From: Candidatus Cloacimonadota bacterium
Lineage (GTDB): Bacteria > Muiribacteriota > UBA6191 > JACPRK01
Assembly (NCBI GenBank): GCA_021772705.1
Contig: JAJFLN010000050.1
Span: 1-11,028, forward strand
Direction of reading: 5' to 3'
DNA length: 11,028 nt
Shown here one piece after another: positions 1 to 5,911 of this stretch; position 1 is the first letter of the stretch, and every line of letters starts with the position of its first letter. Both the position numbers and the translations under genes were made by a program. Below the pieces are notes generated by a model. The model did not search any database, was not told where the DNA came from, and saw only the letters and a list, made by a program, of their open reading frames with translations.

Positions 1-132
1 GGATGAATGGAGCGGGCGGCCATATCGTCTGAGCCTGTCGAAGCATGTCCTGAGCTACGCCGAAGGGGATGAATGGAGCGGGCGGCCATATCGTCTGAGC
101 TTGTCGAAGCATGTCCTGAGCAACGCCGAAGG
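1..132. repeat. Two-copy 66-bp tandem repeat (1-66 and 67-132)
   Basis: Two consecutive 66-bp units differ at only two positions (C35/T101 and T56/A122). Each unit carries the core CTGAGCYTGTCGAAG (29-43 and 95-109) followed by GTCCTGAG and CGCCGAAGG. The second copy runs into GGGCGAACGG (133-142), which looks like an undecayed form of the GGATGAATGG that starts each unit, so the boundaries probably derive from the same repeat end. The array lies beyond the stop codon of the pilX-like gene. It may continue to the left of the window. It has only two units and no spacers, so it is not a CRISPR array. The core is shared with the element inserted in pilV at 3783-3905. Confidence 0.9.
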
Positions 133-154
133 GGGCGAACGGTGTGTACGAGCC

Positions 155-167
155 TCCGTCAGACGGA
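155..167. other. Small hairpin just after the pilX stop codon
   Basis: TCCGT (155-159) and ACGGA (163-167) are complementary around a 3-nt loop, only four bases beyond the minus-strand stop at 171-173. There is no T-run, so it is not a classical intrinsic terminator. It could be a transcript-end structure together with the adjacent repeats. Confidence 0.25.
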
Positions 168-170
168 CCG

Positions 171-2663
171 CTAAAACCCGTTGAACACGGCCTTGGTGGC
201 GCCGCGCTGGGTCCAGCTTCTCAGCTCCACCATCTGGGGGATGAGGGGCGGCGGGTGCATGGCCAGAGTCCGGTCGTAGATCCGCCGCCGAAGGGTCGGC
301 CAGTAGTTGCCCGTCTTCAGTGACGGGGGATGGTTCTTCGTCTGGGCCAGCCGAATCTCGCTGCCGACGAACCGCTGAATCAGAGGGGTCGTGATGTTCG
401 AGACCGATCCGTTGCGGCCCGACGGCCCGGACTCCCACTCCTCCAGAGCCTGCATCGTGGAGAGGAAGTGGACTCGCTGGTTGCCGTCGCTCTTGGTGTC
501 CCGGCCGTTGCCCAGGTCATCGAAGCGGCGGCTCATCTTCCTCGGATCGTCGGAGGTGGTGTCGGCGTCATTTCGGGCCGCGCTGATGAACAGCATGGAG
601 TACATGCTCATCTGAGGCATGTACAGTTCGTCAGCCAGAAAGGGCCACCGGACTCCGTCCACAACATCCTCGTCCCGGGTCCCCTCCAGGTCGGAGAACT
701 TGCCGTGGGGCTGCCTCGGCAGCTGGAGGTTCGCCGCCCTCTCGTCGTAGACGAGCTCGTAGAGGCGGGCTGCGGCAGAGAAGGCTCCCAGGACCGGTGG
801 CTCGATGTCCGCTCCAGGGTGGTTGGGCCAGTGCTTCTCGAACTCAGGCTCATCGACCTCGAGGCCGTCGGTGATCACCTGCAGCAATCCCAGTGATGCC
901 GGCGAACCATCGAGCTCGGCCCGGGTCAGGTCGCCGTTCTGGACAGCCTGCAGAAAGGCGGCCTTGATGACGTCATAGGTCGGGGTCGTGACAAACAGGT
1001 TCGACGCCGAGGCACCGTTGCGCCCGAAGTAATCCTGAAGGGAGTAGCTCAGGTCCGCCGAACCATCGGACCCGAGACCGGAGACGCGAGACGCCGGGAT
1101 CGGCTCCGGGTTGGGCGTGGAACCCACGTCGGAGTAGCGCATGTACTCCAGGACCTTGGCCAGATCGCCTCCGAGGAGAATCGAGGCGAGCTCGAACTTG
1201 ATCAGACCCCGGAACTCGTTGGCCAGGAACCGGGCCGGATGACGATAGTCGAACCAGATCCGCCCCAACGAGATAAGGGCCACAGCCACTCGGTCCCGCT
1301 TCTTCGGGTCCTCCAGCTCTCCCGTCACGGAGTCCAGCCAAACCTCCTCGCTGTCGGAACGGTACTGATAGTAGGGCGTCCCGTCGACGGGAGTTCCGTC
1401 GGGCATTCGGTACTTGTCCTGATAGTTCTGCCGATGCTCCCCACGGATGTTAAAGTCACCGCTGATAAAGATGTCCTTCTCGCAGAAGAGGGTCACGTCC
1501 CGGTCCGGGTTGCCCCAGACGCTCAGAGGCTCGGAGGAGTAGATCAGGCCATTGAAGTCGGCAGGATAGGGTTTCTGCAGGGTTTTCTCATCGTCGGCGG
1601 CCACATCGCTTCCGTCGTAGCCGGCCCGGCCAAAGTCGAGTTCGATGACCTGATCCGGAAGCTCGCCGCCGTAGAGGGGGATGTACTCCTTCTTCTTCGG
1701 CAGCCCGCTGATGTCGACGCCTCCCTGATCGGCCATCCGGCGGTAGAACTCGGCGTTCAGTCGAGGCAGAGTCAGCTCCCCTCCATGTTTGCCGTCGAGA
1801 ATCCGACCGCCGGCGGTCTCCAGCGGCGAGGGGCCGGAGGAGTCGTTGGATGAATCGACATCGACGGCCAGAGCATCGGCTCCTCCGGGTTGTTGAAAGG
1901 TGACCTTGTATGGGTCGGTGTACTCGATGTCGCTCTTGGATCGAATCGCGTCGAGGTTGACGAACTTCTGCCGGGTGCCGCTACGTTCGATGTTTCCGAG
2001 CTTGACCCCTTGATGGCCGTAGATCCTGCCATCGGCGAAGACATTGGAGTGGTTGGAGTCGTTGTGTGACCCCATTCCAAGGATCACCTTCTCGGCGTCG
2101 TAGATGACGTACTCCGTGAAGTTCGATACCTCCGCGATAGCCACGATCCGGGTGAACCGATCCTGACGCTTCGTCGGGTCCCGCTTCTTCCCGAGAGCTT
2201 CGATGTGAACGAACCGTCGAGACTCGTCGATGGCCGGAGTATCCAGGTCGTCGTCCAGGGGGACCCGGCCGGCCCGGACCCGGAACTCGGCGGCGAACAC
2301 GCCCTTGCCAATCTTGCCCTTGTAGGTACCCTTCCGGCTGTCCTCCACCACCAGGTCCGGGTCGCCCGTGAGCCGGACGGGACGGGGGATCTCAGCCTTC
2401 CACTCCAGCTCGCCATCAGCCCCGATTTCGAGTTCGTGGGTCTCCCAGCCCTGGCTGTTCCTCATCTCCAGCAAGACGGCGTTGAGGCCGGCCTCCGCGG
2501 CAGCGAGAGCCGAGAGGTCGTTCAGCAGAGCGCCGGTGGCCCGGATTCTGGCCGCGCTGTACTGGCTGAAGGCGAGAATCAAGGTGGCCAGCAGAAAGAT
2601 GATGGCCACAATGATCGGCAGGGCCATCCCTCTCTCCCGGTTGACTGGCGGTCCAGGTCTCAC
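171..2663 (-). CDS. Very large PilX-like type IV pilus minor pseudopilin
   Basis: An 830-residue protein, starting at GTG 2663 with a GAGGAAG ribosome site just upstream and ending at TAG (171-173). Its start overlaps the pilW-like stop by 4 bp (GTGA), implying translational coupling. The N-terminus is a class III prepilin-type leader: RERG (9-12), then MALPIIVAIIFLLATLILAF (13-32), a hydrophobic helix followed by an amphipathic stretch (about 33-68), as in PilX and GspK families. Position +5 after the presumed cleavage is Ile, not Glu, as seen in GspK and PilX-type tip subunits. The rest is a large, probably extracellular domain. Residues 190-225 and 368-405 hold short strand-turn repeats (such as VFADGRIYGHQGVKLG and LFCEKDIFISGDFN) that look like a beta-helix or beta-sandwich. 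PilX of Pseudomonas is under 200 residues, so most of this protein is extra. Being third in a pilV-pilW-pilX order supports a minor-pilin role. The exact orthology and the function of the large domain are inferred. Confidence 0.8.
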   Translation of the reverse strand: MRPGPPVNRERGMALPIIVAIIFLLATLILAFSQYSAARIRATGALLNDLSALAAAEAGLNAVLLEMRNSQGWETHELEIGADGELEWKAEIPRPVRLTGDPDLVVEDSRKGTYKGKIGKGVFAAEFRVRAGRVPLDDDLDTPAIDESRRFVHIEALGKKRDPTKRQDRFTRIVAIAEVSNFTEYVIYDAEKVILGMGSHNDSNHSNVFADGRIYGHQGVKLGNIERSGTRQKFVNLDAIRSKSDIEYTDPYKVTFQQPGGADALAVDVDSSNDSSGPSPLETAGGRILDGKHGGELTLPRLNAEFYRRMADQGGVDISGLPKKKEYIPLYGGELPDQVIELDFGRAGYDGSDVAADDEKTLQKPYPADFNGLIYSSEPLSVWGNPDRDVTLFCEKDIFISGDFNIRGEHRQNYQDKYRMPDGTPVDGTPYYQYRSDSEEVWLDSVTGELEDPKKRDRVAVALISLGRIWFDYRHPARFLANEFRGLIKFELASILLGGDLAKVLEYMRYSDVGSTPNPEPIPASRVSGLGSDGSADLSYSLQDYFGRNGASASNLFVTTPTYDVIKAAFLQAVQNGDLTRAELDGSPASLGLLQVITDGLEVDEPEFEKHWPNHPGADIEPPVLGAFSAAARLYELVYDERAANLQLPRQPHGKFSDLEGTRDEDVVDGVRWPFLADELYMPQMSMYSMLFISAARNDADTTSDDPRKMSRRFDDLGNGRDTKSDGNQRVHFLSTMQALEEWESGPSGRNGSVSNITTPLIQRFVGSEIRLAQTKNHPPSLKTGNYWPTLRRRIYDRTLAMHPPPLIPQMVELRSWTQRGATKAVFNGF

Positions 2664-3352
2664 AGACTTCCTCGGAGCTTGATCATCGTTTCCAGCTTGG
2701 CGCCGTAACCCTTGATGAGCTTCTTCCCCGCACCCTGCCGGAGGGTATGGATCTTCATGTTGACGTGCAGCACATAGAACCCCGTACCTGCCGGGCCGCC
2801 TCCGGGACCGGCCTTCTGCTCTGTACGATAGAAGACCAGCTCCTGCACTCCGTCCAGCAGGGGCAGGTTGGCCGGGGTCTCGGGCTTGCCGTTCACATAC
2901 TTGTACAGAGAATAGACCATGGCGTCTTCCCCTGATTCGAGGTTGCCCACCTTGACCGGATCAGCCAGGAAGAACGTCACCAGGCTGGTCACTTTGGTAA
3001 TGGGTGTGGAGGAGTAATCCAGGAAAGAGACCCGGAGTTCACAGGAGCTGTTCTTCTCGAACTCGAAGTCCGGGGGGGCATCGGCAGGGTCCATCAACGG
3101 CGGGCTGACCACCTCCGAGGCGGATCGGACATCGCCGGCCACCTTTCGGAAAGCGGTCTCCACCTTGGCGTTGATGTCCATTCCCCGGGTGAGAGCTCGA
3201 AGATGGCGCTTCTCGCCCGAGAAGAAGGTGAATCCCATGAGGAAGATGAGGACGAGGATGAAGCCGGCGACGGCGATCTCGATGACCGTGAAGCCGCACC
3301 TGCCACGGGTCTGGCGGGTCAAGAGAGCGATGAATGGACTCTGGGGCTTCAT
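2660..3352 (-). CDS. PilW/GspJ-like prepilin-type minor pseudopilin
   Basis: A 230-residue protein from ATG 3352 to TGA (2660-2662). The leader is 20 residues ending RGRCG, followed by FTVIEIAVAGFILVLIFLMG, which is the type IV prepilin processing and membrane segment. Phe is at +1 and Glu at +5 (residues 21 and 25). Prepilin peptidase should cut after Gly20. After the helix (about 21-45) there is a mainly beta region with the PilW/GspJ-like pattern of a first conserved block (FRKVAGDVRSAS) and later strands such as LLDGVQELVFYRT. Both ends overlap their neighbours by 4 bp (ATGA upstream, GTGA downstream), so the three genes form one transcription unit. Minor pilins of this group prime pilus assembly and form the tip complex in the inner membrane. 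Assignment to PilW rather than GspJ rests on gene order and is tentative. Confidence 0.8.
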   Translation of the reverse strand: MKPQSPFIALLTRQTRGRCGFTVIEIAVAGFILVLIFLMGFTFFSGEKRHLRALTRGMDINAKVETAFRKVAGDVRSASEVVSPPLMDPADAPPDFEFEKNSSCELRVSFLDYSSTPITKVTSLVTFFLADPVKVGNLESGEDAMVYSLYKYVNGKPETPANLPLLDGVQELVFYRTEQKAGPGGGPAGTGFYVLHVNMKIHTLRQGAGKKLIKGYGAKLETMIKLRGSL

Positions 3353-3930
3353 TTGATCCGAGAGAGAACGGTCCAGGTTTGGTATTCTAGGGGCTTGTCA
3401 TCCGGTCCAGCAGTCCAGGAGACCGTCAGATGCAGCAACCGGCCATCAAAGCCAGCGCCGGCAGCCAGAGGCCGGATCTCCACCTTGCGGGTGTACTTCA
3501 CCCGGCTCGATTCGTACACGTTGTCCCGGTTCAGCACTTCCTCCGCGGTCTCGGCTCCGGCAGGCGTCTCGGCATCCCGGCGGAGGAGTTCGAAGGGAAA
3601 GCTCCTGCTGGCCTCCAGCGTCTTGCTGGCGAAGAAGACCGCCGCGGCGATGTCCCTTGTGCCCTCCACGGATCGGGTCCCGCTCCGGACGAACATGGAC
3701 AGGGGAATGATGGCAAAGGACAGGATTGTCAGAGCCATCATGATCTCCAGCAGGGTGAACCCCGCACGAGATCGACGAGTTAGTTTCCGTCCGGAAACTC
3801 CCAATCCGTTCGGCCCGAGCCTGTCGAGGGCGAGTGTTGGAGCGGCAGACGCCCCTCTTCTGAGCTTGCCGAAGGGTCGTGGCGAACGGGTTTCCGGACG
3901 GAAACGAGTTATGGAGAGCCGAGTGACCAT
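3349..3930 (-). CDS. PilV/GspI-like prepilin with an element-encoded leader extension
   Basis: A 193-residue protein from ATG 3930 to TGA (3349-3351). GGAGG (3935-3939 on the complement) lies four bases before ATG and supports this start. The prepilin site is SRAG followed by FTLLEIMMALTILSFAIIPL (residues 58-77), with Gly57 at -1, Phe58 at +1 and Glu62 at +5, a textbook pseudopilin N-terminus. The rest fits the small minor-pilin size. The leader is 57 residues instead of the usual 6 to 20, because a 123-bp repeat element plus a 6-bp duplication is inserted in frame and encodes residues 10-52. Without it the leader would read MVTRLSITRRSRAG (14 residues). The inserted part is rich in Arg and Lys and has no hydrophobic segment, so inner-membrane targeting is probably kept, but this is inference. 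A TTG at 3804 could give a shorter 15-residue leader but has no visible ribosome site. First gene of the pilV-pilW-pilX unit. Confidence 0.82.
   Translation of the reverse strand: MVTRLSITRFRPETRSPRPFGKLRRGASAAPTLALDRLGPNGLGVSGRKLTRRSRAGFTLLEIMMALTILSFAIIPLSMFVRSGTRSVEGTRDIAAAVFFASKTLEASRSFPFELLRRDAETPAGAETAEEVLNRDNVYESSRVKYTRKVEIRPLAAGAGFDGRLLHLTVSWTAGPDDKPLEYQTWTVLSRIK
3777..3798. repeat. Left junction: target duplication and terminal inverted repeat
   Basis: GAGTTA (3777-3782) followed by GTTTCCGTCCGGAAAC (3783-3798). The terminal repeat is itself a hairpin: GTTTCC pairs with GGAAAC around the tetraloop GTCC. Confidence 0.8.
3783..3905. mobile_element. 123-bp MITE/REP-like element inserted in frame in pilV
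   Basis: The plus strand begins GTTTCCGTCCGGAAAC (3783-3798) and ends GTTTCCGGACGGAAAC (3890-3905). These are perfect 16-bp inverted repeats of each other. GAGTTA occurs immediately outside both ends (3777-3782 and 3906-3911), as expected for a 6-bp target-site duplication; AC before each copy leaves the junction ambiguous by up to 2 bp. Inside, CCGTTCG (3807-3813) and CGAACGG (3883-3889) form a second inverted pair, and GAGCCTGTCGAGGG and GAGCTTGCCGAAGGG are imperfect direct repeats. No protein beyond the host frame is encoded, so mobility would need an enzyme supplied elsewhere. Length plus duplication is 129 bp, a multiple of three, and the traversed frame has no stop. It resembles the Rickettsia palindromic elements in behaviour (in-frame insertion into genes), not demonstrably in sequence. 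Confidence 0.85.
3890..3911. repeat. Right junction: terminal inverted repeat and target duplication
   Basis: GTTTCCGGACGGAAAC (3890-3905) followed by GAGTTA (3906-3911). The tetraloop GGAC is the exact complement of the left-end loop GTCC, so the ends can form either two local hairpins or one 16-bp long-range stem. Confidence 0.8.
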
Positions 3931-4051
3931 CCAGCCTCCAGTCTACCCGCAATTTCGTCAGGTTATCACTGGAAAGTCGGCATGCCAGACGGGACCCGTC
4001 GAAACAGCATCAACTGAACTCCACTCCCCCACCTGACTCCGAGGGCGTTCC

Positions 4052-4083
4052 GGGCACCAGGTGAACAGGCTTTACCGGTGCCC
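4052..4083 (-). terminator. Stem-loop after the 4095-4904 gene, terminator-like
   Basis: GGGCACC (4052-4058) pairs with GGTGCCC (4077-4083), and after a single bulged A the stem continues with GGT (4060-4062) and ACC (4074-4076) around an 11-nt loop. It lies 12 bases past the stop of the minus-strand gene at 4095 and before the pilV start. No T-run follows on the minus strand, so efficiency as an intrinsic terminator is doubtful. Confidence 0.4.
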
Positions 4084-4094
4084 TGAGAGCCTCG

Positions 4095-4904
4095 TTATCG
4101 GCTCTTGCCGAGGTCGGCGAGCTGAATCTCGATATCCAGATCCAGATTGACCTTCACCGTCGACTTGATGACCCCGGGAATGTTGACCGGCAGGTCGAAA
4201 CGGAAGCTCGAAAGGGCCTTGCTCCTGACGATGCAGCCCCTGCGCCGGTCGAACCAGAGGTTTCCCTTGGTGGTGGAGTTGACCTGCTCCCCCGTGGGTG
4301 TCCGCTCGTTCTGGATTCCCATGGTGGACCGGATCAATACGGTCTCGCCGTATCCCGGGTAGGAGGTCTGAATCTTCTCCAGGGTGTACCGGGTCGAGGT
4401 CTCGAGAGGGATCGGCTCGGAGATGTTACTCGTCTGCTCCCACGATTCGCCCTCCGAAAGGGGTCGATCGGGGAAGACCATCTGCAGCTGAGAGCTTGCA
4501 GAGGGCTGCTGAGCCGGATCACCCACCACTTCACCGTTGGGCTTCATGGTGATCACCTGAGTATGTCCCTCGGAGATCGGGATCTGCCGGGCCTGACCGT
4601 TGACGGTCTGCTTGGCATTGAGAACCGTGACGGTGACCTTGTGGTTGCCATCATCGAGCTTCTCGAGGAGGTCCTGCTCCATTTCCATAGTGCTGGTCAT
4701 GTCCTGATTCTCGACGGCTCCATCAGGCATGGCAAAGCTGGCCCGGCTCTTCATGATCAGCCGGTAGGTCAGGGGCTTGCCCTTCTCGAACTTGTAGCGA
4801 AGCTGGACCGTTTCGCCGGCCAGAGCGGATCCGCAGAACGCCGCCAGTGTGGCGACGGCGACGAGGGTTGAGATCGAACTGCTGACGGGTCGCATGGTGA
4901 ACAC
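4095..4904 (-). CDS. Secreted protein of unknown function, paralogue of the next gene upstream
   Basis: A 269-residue protein from GTG 4904 to the stop at 4095. GAGGAG lies five bases before this GTG. ATG 4895 (MRPVSSS) is in frame but would sit 14 bases from that site, so GTG is preferred. A Sec signal peptide covers about residues 1-29 (hydrophobic TLVAVATLAAFCGSALA, cut before GETVQL), so the protein should be periplasmic or exported. It has no lipobox and no further membrane segment. The mature part is beta-rich and shares with its paralogue at 4970-5758 the blocks YKF, PDG, QTV-GQ, PNG, EGE-WEQ, PLET-T-YTL, GNLWFD and RSKA. By hand count 38 of the first 80 mature residues are identical. 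I do not recognise a named catalytic motif. The pattern of conserved blocks suggests a beta-sheet ligand-binding or assembly protein, but no function can be claimed. Confidence 0.85.
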   Translation of the reverse strand: MFTMRPVSSSISTLVAVATLAAFCGSALAGETVQLRYKFEKGKPLTYRLIMKSRASFAMPDGAVENQDMTSTMEMEQDLLEKLDDGNHKVTVTVLNAKQTVNGQARQIPISEGHTQVITMKPNGEVVGDPAQQPSASSQLQMVFPDRPLSEGESWEQTSNISEPIPLETSTRYTLEKIQTSYPGYGETVLIRSTMGIQNERTPTGEQVNSTTKGNLWFDRRRGCIVRSKALSSFRFDLPVNIPGVIKSTVKVNLDLDIEIQLADLGKSR

Positions 4905-4925
4905 GAGCGCTCCTCGGGGTCAGAA

Positions 4926-4956
4926 GTGCGCGACCGGCGGAAGACCGGTCGCGCAC
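4926..4956 (-). terminator. Perfect 12-bp stem-loop between the two paralogues
   Basis: GTGCGCGACCGG (4926-4937) and CCGGTCGCGCAC (4945-4956) are exact reverse complements around a 7-nt loop. On the minus strand the stem starts 13 bases after the stop of the 4970-5758 gene and ends 21 bases before the GTG of the next gene. Only a weak TTCTG follows, so it may act as a partial terminator, an mRNA-end stabiliser that sets the ratio of the two paralogues, or both. Confidence 0.55.
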
Positions 4957-4969
4957 GACATCACTCAGA

Positions 4970-5758
4970 TTACTTGGTGCCTGTGAGCTTGATATCGAGA
5001 TCGAGCTCCAGATCTACCCGGACGTTCTGTGCCTTCGGCATTCCGGGAACCTGAATCGGCAAATTGAACTTGAATGTCGAGCTTGCCTTGCTGCGAAGCA
5101 TCCGGCCGTTCTTGACATCGAACCAGAGGTTACCCCGGGTGCTGGAGGAGACCTGCTCTCCTCCCTCGCCCTTGGGCGAGTCGATGGACATGGCGCTCTT
5201 GATGAGGGCCGCATCTCCGTGGCCCGGGAACGCCGTGGCGCTCTTGAGCAAGGTGTACTTGGTCAGGGTCTCCAGGGGCAGGGGCTGGGCGATCCGTCCC
5301 GACTGCTCCCAGGTCTCCCCTTCCTTGATGGCCTCCACAGGGAAGATCATCTGCATCTGGCCCGCGGCGCCGGGATTGGGGCCCACGCCGCCGGCGATCT
5401 GGCCGTTGGGCAGCATGTTGATGATCTGGGGGCCGGGCTGGGGCGGCACGGGACGGACCTGGCCATCCACTGTCTGAGTGGCCTTGTCAATCGTCACGGC
5501 TACCTGATAGCTGCCGTCCTTCTTCTTCTCGATGAGCTCCTGACTGAGATCCATCGAGTAAGTCATGGCCTGCTGCTCCTTGGTACCGTCCGGCAAGGCG
5601 TAGCTGGTCTTGTTCCGCATCTCCAGGGTGTACCGGAGACGCTCTCCTTCGTTGAACTTGTACTGTAGAAGCACAGGCTCAGCGGCCGAGCTCATTCCTA
5701 CCGCCACGAATGCTATGAGCAACGTAGCCAGGGTTATCGCTGCCGAGGACTTCGACAT
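4970..5758 (-). CDS. Secreted protein of unknown function (first of two tandem paralogues)
   Basis: A 262-residue protein from ATG 5758 (MSKSSAAITL) to TAA (4970-4972). The start is chosen because AAAGGAG lies about 11-12 bases upstream and a signal peptide begins here; the open frame extends further but that part crosses the promoter at 5811-5839. The signal peptide is about residues 1-26 (ITLATLLIAFVAVGMSSAA), cut before EPVLLQYKF. The mature protein has no transmembrane segment. Conserved blocks shared with the 4095-4904 product include YALPDG, QTVDGQVR, MLPNGQ, EGETWEQ, PLETLTKYTL, TRGNLWFD and LRSKASSTF. A proline/glycine-rich linker (PVPPQPGP, GGVGPNPGAAG) lies in the middle. Family not identified. 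Location next to bamA suggests an envelope role, which is inference from context only. Confidence 0.87.
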   Translation of the reverse strand: MSKSSAAITLATLLIAFVAVGMSSAAEPVLLQYKFNEGERLRYTLEMRNKTSYALPDGTKEQQAMTYSMDLSQELIEKKKDGSYQVAVTIDKATQTVDGQVRPVPPQPGPQIINMLPNGQIAGGVGPNPGAAGQMQMIFPVEAIKEGETWEQSGRIAQPLPLETLTKYTLLKSATAFPGHGDAALIKSAMSIDSPKGEGGEQVSSSTRGNLWFDVKNGRMLRSKASSTFKFNLPIQVPGMPKAQNVRVDLELDLDIKLTGTK

Positions 5759-5810
5759 TGTTGCACCCACTCCTTTCTGTGCGCAACCGGACCCGGTTCG
5801 GGCCGGGCCG

Positions 5811-5839
5811 ATTATACGTGGTCGAATTTCACCGAACAA
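5811..5839 (-). promoter_or_regulatory. Sigma70-type promoter for the tandem paralogues
   Basis: On the minus strand a perfect -10 box TATAAT (5811-5816) is preceded, with exactly 17 bases between, by TTGTTC (5834-5839), a 3/6 match to TTGACA. Transcription would start near 5804, giving a leader of about 46 nt before ATG 5758. This makes the two paralogues at least partly independent of bamA. Confidence 0.6.
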
Positions 5840-5895
5840 GGGAAAATGCCGGTAGATGGGCTATACACCGGAAGGCAGCGGTTGCCAACCGAATC

Positions 5896-5911
5896 CCCGG
5901 GAAAACCCGGG
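5896..5911 (-). terminator. Short GC hairpin abutting the bamA stop codon
   Basis: CCCGGG (5896-5901), loop AAAA (5902-5905), CCCGGG (5906-5911). On the minus strand it begins at the base right after the bamA stop (5912-5914). No T-tract follows, so it may be an RNA 3'-end structure more than a strong terminator. Confidence 0.4.

Noticed and set aside
1..142. Possible CRISPR array
   Set aside because: Only two units, directly abutting, with no spacers and no cas genes; it is a tandem duplication of a dispersed repeat.
1239..1853. Plus-strand open frame (204 codons) inside the pilX-like gene
   Set aside because: Shadow of a well-supported minus-strand gene; no ribosome site or recognisable domain.
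3953..4010. Possible sigma54 promoter upstream of pilV (TGGCATG on the minus strand)
   Set aside because: The required GC element is missing at the correct spacing (GG, ten bases, then TT).
3203..4036. Long plus-strand open frame (277 codons) opposite pilV and pilW
   Set aside because: It is antisense to genes with clear prepilin motifs, has a low-complexity Glu/Asp-rich start typical of a reverse-frame shadow, and crosses the mobile element and the intergenic region.
5759..5839. N-terminal extension of the secreted protein up to 5839
   Set aside because: It would translate through a promoter with a perfect -10 box and place 27 residues before a complete signal peptide; the ATG at 5758 has its own ribosome site.
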